The notes under the pieces: model-generated
The model's database searches: none
Seen by the model: only the letters and a program-made list of their open reading frames with translations
What the model was told of the DNA's origin: nothing
Program-made: the position numbers and the translations under genes
Source of the DNA: Fonticula alba
Taxonomy: Eukaryota > Opisthokonta > Rotosphaerida > Fonticulaceae
Direction of reading: 5' to 3'
NCBI RefSeq assembly: GCF_000388065.1
Contig: NW_009242971.1
Location: forward strand, 4,306,440-4,328,915
Length of the DNA stretch: 22,476 nt
Part shown: one piece after another, positions 1-10,222 of the stretch
Position numbering within the stretch: position 1 is the first letter of the stretch
How the letters are laid out: the number at the start of each line of letters is the position of its first letter

Positions 1-39
1 CCCGGAATGTCTAACCCCCCTGTCACGACACCTTGCAAG

Positions 40-1233
40 GCTTCGTTGCGCCGACCTTTGCCAGTGCGGCGAGTTGTTTGCCCCTTCGCTTGCGAGCCGT
101 GCGCTTCCACAATCTCCAGTCTGGCGATGTGTTCTTCGAGTCACCGGCCCCGGCGTCGGTGTTGCCGCCGCCGCTTGGCACCGCCGCCCCGCCACGGCTG
201 AACTCCTGGCCCGAGCCGAGCGACAAGGGCTCGGACTCCGGGGCGCGCCCGGGCGCAGGCGACCAAGGTCCTGCGGGCGATCAGACCGATGCCCTGGACC
301 CGGCCCACGGTTGGATGCCTCGCAACCAGCTCTTTGTCTACACCTTTGCTCGAGAGGAATTGGCCTCCGGCGGCATGGACGCCGTGGCTGTATCGTACGT
401 GCTCCCAAGGCCCGCGCTTTGGTTTGCCCGTTTCTTCGAGGGAGTCTGCTTTCCCACCTGCTATGGATAACCCGTGGGATGTGATTCGCCACTGACATGT
501 CTCCCTCCCTCTCTCCATGGCCTTATCTTTTGCTTTCTCCTTCCTCTTCGCCCCTTTGGCTGCTCTCTTGAGTTCAGTTTGACCTTGGAGTCCGGCGAGA
601 AGGGCTTTCGCAATCTCCGCCTGATTGAGACATTCTTCCACCACCCGCGGGCGAATGCTTCGTCCACCTCACCGAAGGCGGGTGCCATGGCAAACCCGAA
701 GTCTGAGCCCGACATGACTGCGCCCGGAGGAGGCCCCGCCGCCGGCGCGGATGACACGGCCACTGGGCCACCGCCGCGCGTCCTTCGGAGGTTCTCCTTC
801 TCTCATGGCCGAGTGCCACCGAAGGCTGTCCTGCGATGGGACACTGTTTATGATAGCCTAGCACCCACCTTCGCCCAGTTGCTCGGTGCGTGGACCTGAT
901 CATTGTATCGGGACTTGCCCTTGCCTCAGGGCCCCATCCTCCTGCCGGCTTGTGTCCTGCTGCTCGGCGTGTGGCGATCTAACCCCTCTTTTTTTCTCTC
1001 TCTCTCTCTCCCTCGCCCCCGCCCTGCTCGTCGCCGTCGTCGAACCCCCCCCCCCAACCCAACCGCCAGAGGCCCCTCACCTGCTGGCAGACGATGATGG
1101 AGAGATCCGCATCTATGGGGACGCTTTCTTGTATGATGAGGAGGAGCTGATTGCACACAACAAGTGTGTCGTCTCTCTGGCTCCAGATCCCTCGCAATCG
1201 AACCCCTTCGATTTGGATGTCTTCGATGGCTGA
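40..1233 (+). CDS. UNC119/PDE6D-family lipid-binding chaperone, 5'-partial, 3 exons visible
   Basis: Exons are 40-394, 578-885 and 1070-1233 (TGA at the end); joins are in phase, with donors GTACGT and GTGCGT. Three blocks match the GMP-PDE-delta/UNC119 beta-sandwich in order. The first is a strand resembling 'VRFKIRDMDSGTVLFE' (here RAVRFHNLQSGDVFFES). The second is FRNLRLIETFFHH, like the 'FRMIERHYF' segment. The third is the C-terminal GDAFLYDEEELIAHNK, like UNC119 'DSFYFVDDRLVMHNK'. Known members bind the acyl or prenyl tail of myristoylated or prenylated proteins and move them between membranes, released by Arl GTPases. The last block favours UNC119 over PDE6D. Oddities are two low-complexity inserts, after FFES and after FFHHPR. 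An in-frame TAA at 12-14 and no ATG in frame mean the start lies upstream; exon 40 follows a CAAG acceptor. Confidence 0.82.
985..1055 (+). repeat. Intronic T-run, (CT)n and C-run
   Basis: The last intron of the UNC119-like gene (886-1069) holds a short T-run, a (CT)9 tract to about 1012, then an 11-C run at 1045-1055 close to the CCAG acceptor. This composite sense-strand pyrimidine layout recurs in the introns of the next gene. Confidence 0.9.
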
Positions 1234-1391
1234 CGAACATGTGCGCTGTCGCGTACACCCCCAGACACACATGCACGCGCATACACGGGCGCACAGTGAT
1301 GGGTGGTTCTCTCCGGTCCAGGCGGAGAATCAGGTGAGGGAGGAGGCCAGGAGGCTAGCCTGCATGTGTGTGTGCATTAGGCTTCCACTAG

Positions 1392-1415
1392 CCCCCCCCC
1401 CCCCCCCCCCCCCCC
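1392..1415 (+). repeat. C homopolymer, 24 bases
   Basis: Uninterrupted C-run read directly from the sequence. Its length is likely to be unreliable in any assembly. Confidence 0.9.
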
Positions 1416-2120
1416 GCCGCCCCGCCCGCGCGGCGTCCCCCCCTCGCCACCCACAACAACCACAACACATCACCAGGCTGACCCGGAGCGCGGCGGGGGG
1501 CGACGAGGGAGGGGGCTGGAAGATCGGCCGATGTCAATAGTCCCAACGCACCGGCGCTTGGCAATGCCGCATCTGCATCTCCAAGCAAGCCGGCGTCTTG
1601 CGCACTCTGGGTGCGCCGGGGGGGGGGCTGTGAATAAGAGGGGGGAGCGAGAGGGAGCCGACACAAGGGGGAAGGGGAAGAAGTCGCACTTGCTGAGCGA
1701 CAAGATGACAACCGCCCGCGGAGATGACTGCCCGGGGTTTGGGGCGCGTACCGGGCGCGCGCGAATCCGAGGGGCCCCCCGAGTCCTGAGGATGTCTGCT
1801 TGGGCTGGAAGGCGGCGTGTGATCGGCGGAGTTCCTCGGATGGCTGTCTGTCGCGGGGTGATTGGCTTGTGAAAGCCTAGACCAGCGGCCGGGGTCCTCT
1901 CGGTGTGTCGCAGGCCTCCTCCCTGCGCATGAGTACGCGCGTGTGTAGCTTTGCTTGGACAGCACCGATGTGATGTGTCAGGTCTCGGGCCGCGAGCGTG
2001 CGGCAGATGCCTTTGCCACCTCTTCTTGTGGTCCCAGAGCCAGCTCGCCGGGTTGACGACGGCAACTCCCCCCCCCCTCTCCCCCCTCCCTCTTAGGCTT
2101 ATTGCCCTCGCCACTGACAG

Positions 2121-2206
2121 ACTCTCCTCTCTCTGTCTCTGTCTCTCTCTGTTTCTCTGTCTCTCTCTCTGTCTCTCTTTCTTTCTCTCTCTCTCTCTCT
2201 CTCTCC
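2121..2206 (+). repeat. CT-rich tract, interrupted by TGT
   Basis: Imperfect (CT)n of about 85 bp with regular TGT and TTT interruptions, ending about 55 bp before the start codon of the next gene. It may be leader or promoter sequence, or part of a 5' UTR intron. Confidence 0.85.
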
Positions 2207-2262
2207 CCTTTCACCCACCCCGCCCTTGGCCCCTGTCCGGCCTTCCCCAACACCGCGGTAGA

Positions 2263-3646
2263 ATGGCTCGAACAACTGTGTTGGTGCGCGGTCGTCGCCG
2301 ACCGCTGGGGGTCTGCCTGGCTTTCCCGGCCCTCCTAATACTTGCCCTGCTCGGGTCTTGGGTGGCGGCCTCCCCGCGTGCCCGGGCCCCGACCGGGTAC
2401 GATGTCCTTCCGCCGGCGCGCCTGTCTCCGGCCGATCGGACCTTGGTCGCGCAGATGGAATGTATGTGCACCTCTATCTTTCTTTCTCCCCCCCCCCCTC
2501 TCTCTCTCTCTCCCTTTCCCTCCTTCCCTCACCTCCTCTTGTGAGTCCCGCCCCCTCTCTACTCTCCCATGGCTTCCCTCACTCACGTCCATCACCTCCC
2601 ATGCGTCTCGCGCAGCCGACATCATCGCCCAGACCAAGCCGGCGCGCGCCGAGTGCACTGGCCAGGATGATGGCTGCCTTTTCTGGAACACATTTAAGAC
2701 CGCCAAGCCGGTGGCCGATCAGCGCCTCATGAAAACCCAGCTCCTAGGCCATGTGCACCGGCAGTTGGCCGAGATTGGTGGCGCCTCCATGCCCGGGGTG
2801 TCGGTAGCCAAGTCTCGGCAGCTGGACCAGCCCGGGGCCGTGGTCGAGCATATTGCGGAAATCCTGCGCCAGTCGCCGAAGGTATGTCTCTTCGCGGGCC
2901 GTCCCTCCTGCCGCCCCCCGTGCCGCCCTCTCGCCGCTCGCCCCTGCACGGTTTGCCGTGGCCCCCTTCTCACCCTGCCCTTGGCTGGCGAATGGCACGC
3001 AGGTCCGCATTGTGTTTGATATTTACAACATCATGGAGGATCCGCTGAATGAGGAGGAGATCCGCAACACCTTGCTACGCTTTTGCGAAGATGTGGAGCT
3101 GGTCGAAGTCCAGGCCGACCAGGCCCCCGCGGTGGCCAGCGATGCGGATCTCCGCTGGTCGCCGGATGCCCCGTATGCCTTCCAATGCATGGTTCGCATG
3201 ATGCCGGTGCCGACCACCCTGGCCGAAAATACGGTCCGCGCTCTGCGCTTTGAGTCTATGGGCGAAGTGTCTGGCGATGTGCCTGAGGTCCGCCGCTCGT
3301 GGTGACTCCATGTCCCCCTCCTTTGGCCATCCCTCGGCTAACGATCACCCGCTGTCCTCCCCCCCTGTCGCCCTCGTGTTTCCCTGGTACATCTTCTTCG
3401 ATTGGCAGTCTCTCGAGCACAACTTCATCGCCTTCCACCAGGAGGCCATGTCGAAGGAGAATGACCCGGCGCGCGTGTCGGTCTTCCTCCTATCCAGCGA
3501 ACTCATGCTGCAGGGCTCAAACCTGCACTATTGGCCAGACTGCTTCGGCACCAATGTCGGCTGCATGGGCACTGTGCGCACCCGGTCTCCTGCCTGCTGT
3601 CACGCCCTGCCATTTGCATGGCCCTTTCCTGTCCTCTCCCCCCCCC

Positions 3647-3677
<31 letters not shown>

Positions 3678-6332
3678 CCACTCGCGAGGGAAGGCTAACC
3701 CTCCCTCTCGCTTCGTGCATCCCGCCCATCTCGCTTCCCTGTCCAGAGCGCCCCCATCTTCTGGCTGGACACCAGCCGTACGGATGCCTTCTCCGAGTGC
3801 AAGGACTGCCCCGAGCTTACGCGGTCCCTGCTGCGACTGATCACCACCAGCCTGAGCCCCGTGGCCCCGGAGCAGTTCCTCCTGCCACAGTATGACCTGC
3901 ATACGCACCACGGCCACGATGGGTCGGATGGGGATCATCAACACCACGAGGATGATGGTGCGGCCGTGACAGACGAGTTGTTCCTGGAGTTCGCGGACCA
4001 GCACCAGTCGGCCAGCGGCGGGTCCGGCGGGTCGCGCGGGCATGGTGACACCCTCACAGCCTGGGCCCTGGCCGAGGTGGCCCGGTCGCTCGGCGCGCCG
4101 CGGTACACCGGCGACGGGTCTCACAGCGACCCGGTAACGGTGCGCTTCATCCCGCTGATTGTCGGCGATGGCGCTGGCGACGTCTCCAAGGGCGATTGCA
4201 ACCTGCCGAATGAGGCATTCATGCGCGGTGCAGTCAGTGGGCTTGGTGACATTGCGGCCACTTTGTGGCCCTCTGCCGACCCCTCGCCACGGGCCGTCCT
4301 GGATACCCAGTCCTCGTCCCAGCATGAGCGGCTGGCAGCCACCTTCGCTCGATTGGTGGCCTCAGCCACATCCAAGGAGGTATGTGAATGCATGTGCTCA
4401 GCAGCGCCATGCACCGGCTTGCGTGGCGATTTCGGCTTGCAAAGGGGGGAATACGGTATCCCTGCCTGTGGTCCTCTGACGCGCTGCCTGCTGCTGATCC
4501 TTGCCAGCGCCTAAATGGCCGAGTTCTGCACTCGCTGATGGATAGCAATGACGATGTGTTCGATTATGGTTCGTCTTGCCTCTCTTGTTTTTCTGCACCT
4601 TGCCTCTCTCCCTTGTTTTTTTTTTCTCTCTCTCTCTCTCTCTCCCTCCCTCTGCCCCTCTGCCCCTCTCTGGCCCTGTCCCTGGGGGCGGGGCACTCTC
4701 TTCACCCTCGGATTCCTTCTTTTCTTGGCTCCGCCTTTGTCTCACTTACTGTTCTCCTCGTCCTTGAACTTCGCAATGTGACCCTGCAGAGTCCAAGCTC
4801 CATGGGACATCGCGCAAATCGTCCAACATCATCAACATCTACTGGCTCTGTGGAACCCGTTTCGACACTACGGCTGCCGTACGCACACCCCGCAGCTCCT
4901 CTCGTGCGAGTAGAATGCCTGGCCGTGCGATTGACCGTTCTCGCCCCCCCCCCTCCCCCCCCCTCGATCGGGCGCCTTGTGCATCGCGCGCAGTTCGATG
5001 TGTCCGAAAACCGCATCATCATCGCTTCCGGAAGGGCACTGTTCGTTTGATACATCCGCCTGCCGTTCGGGCCATGTCCCAGAAACTGACCCCCCCCCCT
5101 CCTCCCCTCGTTGATCATGCGCGAATGCCACGCCTTCGCAGTAACCAAAGCCGCCTGACCCTTGTACTGGTGCAGACTTACTTCAAGGTGGCCACCGAGC
5201 TGTACGTGGCCGGTCCCCTGCGGGGCTCTTGGATTAGGCCAGACGCCCCCCCCCCCCCCCCCCCCCCCGTCACACTAACCAGGGGTTCCTCTCGCGCTCC
5301 AATCACAGGGTCGTGCCTGACATTGGCCCCTCCCTGCGGGAGAAGCTGCCTTGGATCGTCCGGTGCTCCATCGCCCGGAAGTCCTGGCTCGCGGCCGGGC
5401 TGAAGCGCACCGCCCATGCGGCAGCCATGGAAGCCCGCCATACTGCCGTGCGCATGCCTCGGTGGGGGAAGCCTCTTTGCCTTGCCTCCTTCTCCGGGAT
5501 CCTAACAACCATTGTGCATTCTCCCTTGCCTGAACCCCGTGCAGGATCTTACGGACTTCCCCCTTAATGACCAGGATGTTGCAGTGCGTGTGTATTGGCC
5601 TCGTGTTCCCCCATGAATCCCGTCTGCTGACTCTCTTACGCTTGTCGGGCCCTTTGTCTTCCTTCTCGCACCACCGGGCACGCTTCTTCCTCTTCCCCAA
5701 CAAGGATCTGGCTCTCCTGGTGTCGCGGCATTATCTCGGGCTTCTGCGGACCGTGGAGCAGATTTCTCCCGGACGCTGCGCCCGGCCCATTGACCTGGCT
5801 GACCCCGATCGCCCGGATACCTTCATCCACTCGACGCCGGTCATTGCCGTTGACACTATCCTCGCCCATGGGTGCGGTCGCGGTTGATTGTTTGCAGACC
5901 CCGCCCCCCCCCCCTCTCTCTCTCTCTCTCTCTGCTTCTCTCTCCCTCTCTCTTTGTCGTTCTCCTCCCCCCGTCGTACAGGGAAAACTTCTTCCTAACT
6001 TCTTTTGCATCCCTCTCCGCCCGCCCCGCCCCGCCCCGCCCCGCCCCGCCCCACTCAACCACCTCGCCTCCTGTTCGGTGCTCCTCAGTGCCCTGATGGA
6101 TCTCTTCCACAAGACCGCCTACCTGTCACTCATGGCACGAGTCAAGAAGTTGAGTGGCTCGATCCCGGACTTCATGAAACGTCCAGCCCTGGAGGCCCTG
6201 GCCGGCCGTGGCAAGGGTGCTCTTGTTCAGCGGGTGGCCATTCTGCTGGCGGTCGTTGTGGTGGTGGGCCTGGTGCTCAACAAGCTCCTCACCCGGCGTC
6301 GTGGGCTGGTCGCGCGCATGAAGATCAACTGA
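2263..6332 (+). CDS. Signal-sequence and C-terminally anchored membrane protein, SPOT1/DUF7906-like, 13 exons
   Basis: Exons: 2263-2461, 2616-2881, 3003-3287, 3409-3573, 3747-4379, 4508-4568, 4790-4878, 4994-5044, 5176-5201, 5309-5447, 5545-5583, 5705-5871 and 6089-6332. All phases join, giving about 787 residues. The least certain end is 3287, chosen by phase and donor pattern (GTCCGC). The start is the ATG directly before a basic n-region and a hydrophobic core (FPALLILALLGSWVAAS), a cleavable signal or anchor. The C-terminus has one membrane span (AILLAVVVVVGLVLNKLL), then TRRR and a short tail ending KIN, implying a type I protein with a large lumenal part. Features include an NEEEI...FCEDVELVEV segment (exon 3), DCFGTNVGCMG followed by PIFWLDTSRTD (exons 4-5), and INIYWLCGTRFDT (exon 7). 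The order of these and the tail recall the plant SPOT1 (At5g58100)/DUF7906 family, an ER or secretory membrane protein group; this is from memory. A His/Asp-rich loop lies near residues 355-375. Confidence 0.8.
2488..2513 (+). repeat. Intronic C-run plus (TC)n, intron 1
   Basis: Eleven C followed by about seven TC units inside intron 2462-2615, well upstream of the CGCAG acceptor. Confidence 0.85.
3638..3677 (+). repeat. Intronic C-run plus (TC)n, intron 4
   Basis: Twenty C followed by about nine TC units inside intron 3574-3746, about 70 bp before the CCAG acceptor. Confidence 0.85.
4615..4643 (+). repeat. Intronic T-run plus (CT)n, intron 6
   Basis: A T-run replaces the usual C-run here, followed by (CT)9. 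It lies in intron 4569-4789. Confidence 0.85.
5246..5268 (+). repeat. Intronic C homopolymer, intron 9
   Basis: Twenty-three C inside intron 5202-5308, which separates the 26-nt exon from exon 10. Confidence 0.85.
5904..5933 (+). repeat. Intronic C-run plus (TC)n, intron 12
   Basis: C-run followed by (TC)10 inside intron 5872-6088. Confidence 0.85.
6019..6052 (+). repeat. (CCCCG)n tandem repeat, about 6 copies
   Basis: A five-base repeat in the same intron as the 5904-5933 tract, just upstream of the CTCAG acceptor at 6087-6088. Read-through in frame would give a Pro/Arg/Ala-rich insertion, but phase supports skipping it. Confidence 0.85.
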
Positions 6333-6490
6333 TGATGGCTGTGATCCCCTTCCCTTGCCACAGCAACACACGCGCACAGCCTTCCGTGGGGGCCCAAGTG
6401 TCCTAAAAAGTGTCCCCCCCCCCCCCCCACCGGCGAGTTCTGTGCCAGAATACAGCCCCCTTTTTTTGTCATCCACTGTGAGTTGGTCTT

Positions 6491-6496
6491 TTTATT
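6491..6496 (-). terminator. Polyadenylation signal AATAAA of the TTL-family gene
   Basis: Read on the minus strand the context is GAAATAAAAAG, about 196 bases after the TAA stop. The same GAAATAAAAA core follows the BAG-domain gene, which supports a real 3'-end signal. Confidence 0.6.
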
Positions 6497-6599
6497 TCGC
6501 AAACTAGCGTAGGTCACGCCAGAGGAGAGCGGGGCCGAGCCGCGGAGTGTGTGGTCGCAAGAGCCAAAGCACGCTCCAGTCGATATGCAAGCGCGGTCG

Positions 6600-6630
6600 C
6601 ACACACACACACACACACACAGACAGACAG
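6600..6630 (+). repeat. (CA)n microsatellite with AGAC tail
   Basis: About ten CA units at 6600-6620, then AGACAGACAG. It is in the 3' flank of the TTL-family gene, upstream of its AATAAA on the minus strand, so probably inside the 3' UTR. Confidence 0.85.
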
Positions 6631-6692
6631 AGCCATTGGTGGCCCTTTCACAAAGATGCAAGGCATGGCAGAGACATTCGAGGGATCACCAC

Positions 6693-9346
6693 TTAGATCT
6701 TGACATTCGGCCAGAAAGCGGCCATGGATTGGAAGATGGTCTCGCCTGCGAGACCACCGGTCGCATCCTGAATGTCCCCACAAGCCGGCAAGCCATCGGC
6801 CGTCCAGAAATCCTCAGCCGGGAGGAAATCAAACTGCGGGCCGGTGGTTGCCGTGTCAGGGTCGTCATGCCCTGATCGGCAGGTGACCCAGTCGAAGATG
6901 GCCCCTGGGGCCGGCACCCGGTTGCGGGCCTCCACCAGCTCGGCCAGCGAGCCAATCAGAGCGGCTTTGATCCGGTGGTCTGCATCACCGAGCCCCGGTG
7001 ACAGGGAGGGGTTCTGGTTGACCTCCAAGAGAGCCGGCTGAAGCGGGGCATCCTGGCCGCCCGCCGCCCGGTGGAGCATCAAATCAAAGCCATAAAGCTC
7101 AAAGCAAAAGAGCCCCCGGTCACTTGCGGGGGCGGATGTCTCGCAGGGGAAGTACAGCTCCCTATTTGCCGGGGCCTCGGAGAGCGGGACCAGCGTGCGC
7201 GACACCAGCCGGTAGATATCCCGACGAATGCGTTGGCTCGGGCTGGGGCCCTCAGTGCAGGGGGGACCGGACGTGCGCCGGTGCTCATCATCGATGTATG
7301 CCCAGACAGTGGAAAGCGGCCATGCCGGCGGGGCGCCATCATGCTGGAGGCTCTCTGCGGGGCCGGTGCCGAGTTGCCACCAGGGGTGTCCGAGGTGGTT
7401 TTGCCAATTGGGCGGGCGTGGGGCGAGGGGAGAGGGTCAGCCTGGTGAGCAGCGAGCAGGGGCCTCGTATGTACGATTGGCCAGAGAGCAAAGGGCCAGA
7501 GAGCGGGAGCCAGCATGACAAAGACATGGAGGGGCACAGCAGACGGAGGGGAGGGACGAACCACGAACAGCGCGGACGCAGCTCTCGACCGAGTGCAGCG
7601 CGTCCGGATCCTGGACGGAGGCTGCGCCATCTTCTTCCCGCTCGAAGTCCGAATCACCGGCGCCGATGCTGCTGGCGCTGCTGCCCATGTCGGTGCCATT
7701 GGCGCTGCCATTGCCGACAGCCGCATCAAACCAATCCCGATTGAGACAGGTGTTGGTCAGGTGCGCATGGAGGTTGTCAAACTCGGGCTCCACACCGGGG
7801 GAGAGGCCCGACCGGGCAGGTGGATACGGGAAGGGGCACACCCGGATGAGCCCCTCGCGATAGACCCACACGTCGAGAGGGGGACCAGCGGCGGCCCCGG
7901 CCGGCCGGCGCACTGCCACCACATACACCCGTAGGTCATACTTATAGCCGGCAATCAAATGCGGCCGGTGGAGGTACTGCTGGGCAACAAGGCTACGCGG
8001 GGCCGGGGCTCGCGGCAGCCGGGGCTGGCATGTGGGCTGTGGCGCGGTCAAGCCCAGGCGCCGGATGGCCGCCAGCGAAGCGGAGCATGGCAACCCCGAG
8101 GGGTCATTGGCGGCCGGCATGTCGGGCATGGCCAGCAGCACCTGAGCCAGGTCACGCGTGATGAAGATCCCCCGGCCGCCACAATCGCGCGGGGGCTTGC
8201 TGATGAGTGCATGCTCGAGGGTCAAGGGTCCCGCCGGGCCCGGGGCGGCCGGGAGGTCCATGCCCCGCGAATCCACCGTCGAGGCCATCTCGCTCAGCAA
8301 GCCAGGCGCCAGGTCCCGGAGCAAAGTGCCGAGATCCCGCGGAAGGACATACGTCGCTGGGGTCATGTGGTGCCGGTAGTATGTGGCTAGCTCTTGGAAA
8401 AGGCGCAGTCGCGGGCAGGGGCCATGAGCATGACGGCAGCTGGCCGGGTGGCTGGAGGCCATGGCGTCCAACGCCTTGGCCACTGCCTGGAGGAAGGTAG
8501 CAAGGCGAGCCTTGTTGCTGCTTGGGGTGGGAAATGTGAGTTGGTCTTTGGCACATGGAGAACTGCTCGACGGCGGCGAAGGGAGGGCCAAGGGAGGGCG
8601 AAGCCAAAAGGGAGCAAGATGCTCACGCACGAAAGTAGCGCCAAGCCGGGGATCCGGTTGACTGCCAGGCCGCGGGGACAGTGGCGAGTGTACTCCAGCA
8701 GGGAGGCCCACTCGCTTGCGCAGGGTCGAGTCACATCCCAAAAGAGGGAGTAGGTGATCTTGGAAGCCGAGAGGTCTCGCAGACGCTGGTTGCAATCGCG
8801 CAACTGGCGAACCGTCCGGGGGAGCGGCTCGCCGGCGGCCATGCGGCGGGCATCCAGCCGGTCGAAAATGCGCCCCATGGCCGTGGCACACTGCGGCTGG
8901 AAGGTGGCCGTCTCCTCCTTCAGGAGAGCCGCCGTTCGATGTTCCACATGCTTGGACAGGGCCTGGATCTCGACATCGACGGCTTCGGCATCGGCCACCT
9001 GTCGGCTAGTGGCATTGTGGGATGTCCAGCCTGGTTGTGTGCCAGTGCGCGTGTGTGCGAGTGGGCAGCGGGCCGAGGGACACAGGGGGCAGGAGGGGGG
9101 GGGGGGGGAGGGGGAGCAGCAGTTAGGCCAAGGGTGCAGGGAGGTTTCCGGGGCCCCAAGCGGGCGCAGGAGATCCGGCGGCGCACCCAATGTCTGCAGA
9201 TGCTCCCACAGGAAGGCAGGGGCACCGCGCGAACGAAACAGCCGATCATGGTCGATGCCCTTCAGGCAGGTTTGAAAGGAGGACAGCAGATCCTGGCACT
9301 CGGCCTCCGAGGAGTAATCCGAGGGGGTGTCAGCCGCCTCGGCCAT
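6693..9346 (-). CDS. Tubulin-tyrosine-ligase (TTL) family protein, 4 exons
   Basis: Exons on the minus strand are 9346-9187, 9030-8631, 8520-7569 and 7343-6693 (TAA); phases close exactly to 720 residues. Donors are GTGCGC, GTGCGT and GTTCGT. TTL enzymes are ATP-grasp ligases that add amino acids to tubulin tails. Landmarks in order: RIPGLALLSSNKARL (about 177-192, like the 'VN-x-F-P-G ... RK' block); ATYVLPRDL; KPPRDCGGRGIF (295-306, ATP-binding); QQYLHRPHLIAGYKYDLRVYVV (from 367, with the DLR arginine near 384); VWVYREGLIR; HLTN (440-443); and CFELYGFDLM followed by LLEVNQNPSL, with metal-binding E611 and N613. HLTNTCLNRDW is closest in feel to true TTL. The roughly 180-residue N-terminal extension, with RGAPAFLWEHLQTL and YSLFWDV, recalls TTLL12. 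Exon 2's acceptor (9030) lacks a strong pyrimidine tract. Activity (tyrosination, glutamylation or none) cannot be assigned. Confidence 0.87.
9095..9108 (-). repeat. C-run in TTL intron 1 (G-run on plus strand)
   Basis: Fourteen G on the plus strand, so 14 C on the sense strand of the intron 9031-9186. The sense-strand pyrimidine polarity matches the plus-strand genes. Confidence 0.85.
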
Positions 9347-9733
9347 CGTGGTAGAGCAGGCAAAGGGGAAGAGAGGGAGGAGGAGGCAGGGGGGGGGGGA
9401 GGAGGAGGGAGCTGCCCGCGAGGGAACTGCGCGCAGGCAAGTGGGGGAGAAAACAGAGTGCCCAAGGTCCCTGACTCCTGGAAACACAGGGGCCCGAATA
9501 GGTTCCTCTGCCGACGGCCGGGGCGGGGGCTGGGGCGTCGGCCTTGCCCGGGTGGTGGCTCGCTCCTCTCCCGCGCCCTTTGGCCCTGGAAGGAGAAACA
9601 AGATGGACGGGCAAGGGGGGGGGGGGACAGTGATCGCGCCCTGGTGTCGAGATCTCATTCACACGCTTTGCCCACTGCTCGGGGATCCCAGTTCTCCGGG
9701 GAGAGGAGGCGTGAGACGGGGCTGGGACATGTC

Positions 9734-9834
<101 letters not shown>

Positions 9835-10222
9835 CGTGCATGCCGCCTGGCGTCCACATCTTGCCCCCCGGCCCGAGGGGGGCTGTCTCAGGGAGCATGT
9901 AAACAAGAGCCATCCAGGGGAAACCGGGCACCGGGCCAACGCCGCGACCCCCCTTTGTACGAGACTGGTGTATGTTTAGTCCCTCGCCCCCGCCCCCCCC
10001 TCACCCAAGCCGGGAGCCGGAGGGCGAAGGCCCGCGGAATTCGAGCAAGTACTCTAAAACGGCCCTCACACTTTTTCACCAGCCCAGAGAAATATCTTGC
10101 AGGGCGGGGCCGGAATTCGGCGGTTCTGGAATGTTCACGTGTGGCCGGGCCATTCACCAGATTGCAAGAGTTAAGGGGGGGAGGGGCAAGCAGGCACATT
10201 TTCTTTTGAGATTTTTGGGTTT

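Larger units (their letters stand above)
1234..2262. other. Spacer between the UNC119-like gene and the signal-anchor gene
   Basis: No ORF here shows recognisable protein signature or splice-compatible continuation on either strand. It holds a CA-rich stretch near 1255-1295, a 24-C run at 1392-1415, a G-run near 1619-1627 and a long CT tract at 2121-2206. It presumably contains the 3' UTR of the upstream gene and the promoter and leader of the downstream gene. No canonical AATAAA or TATA box was seen. Confidence 0.6.
6333..6692. other. Convergent 3' spacer
   Basis: About 360 bp separate the stop codons of two converging genes. The stretch carries a 15-C run (6414-6428), a minus-strand AATAAA (6491-6496), and a (CA)10 block joined to an AGAC repeat (6600-6630). 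Transcripts from both sides must end within or overlap in this short interval. Confidence 0.75.

Noticed and set aside
3302-3307. Donor GTGACT at the end of exon 3
   Set aside because: It gives the wrong phase for the 3409 exon and does not fit the GTNYG pattern. GTCCGC at 3288 fits both, although this junction remains the least certain.
5982-6088. Extra exon (GKLLPNFF... with Pro/Arg repeats) before the last exon of the signal-anchor gene
   Set aside because: Its phase does not match the preceding exon end at 5871, and it consists largely of a (CCCCG)n repeat. The 6087-6088 acceptor fits the phase.
8387-9658. Single uninterrupted 423-codon minus ORF as the N-terminal part of the TTL-family protein
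   Set aside because: It reads through intron 1 (C-run, Pro-rich) and intron 2 and leaves the frame of the catalytic domain. Splicing restores a continuous TTL domain.
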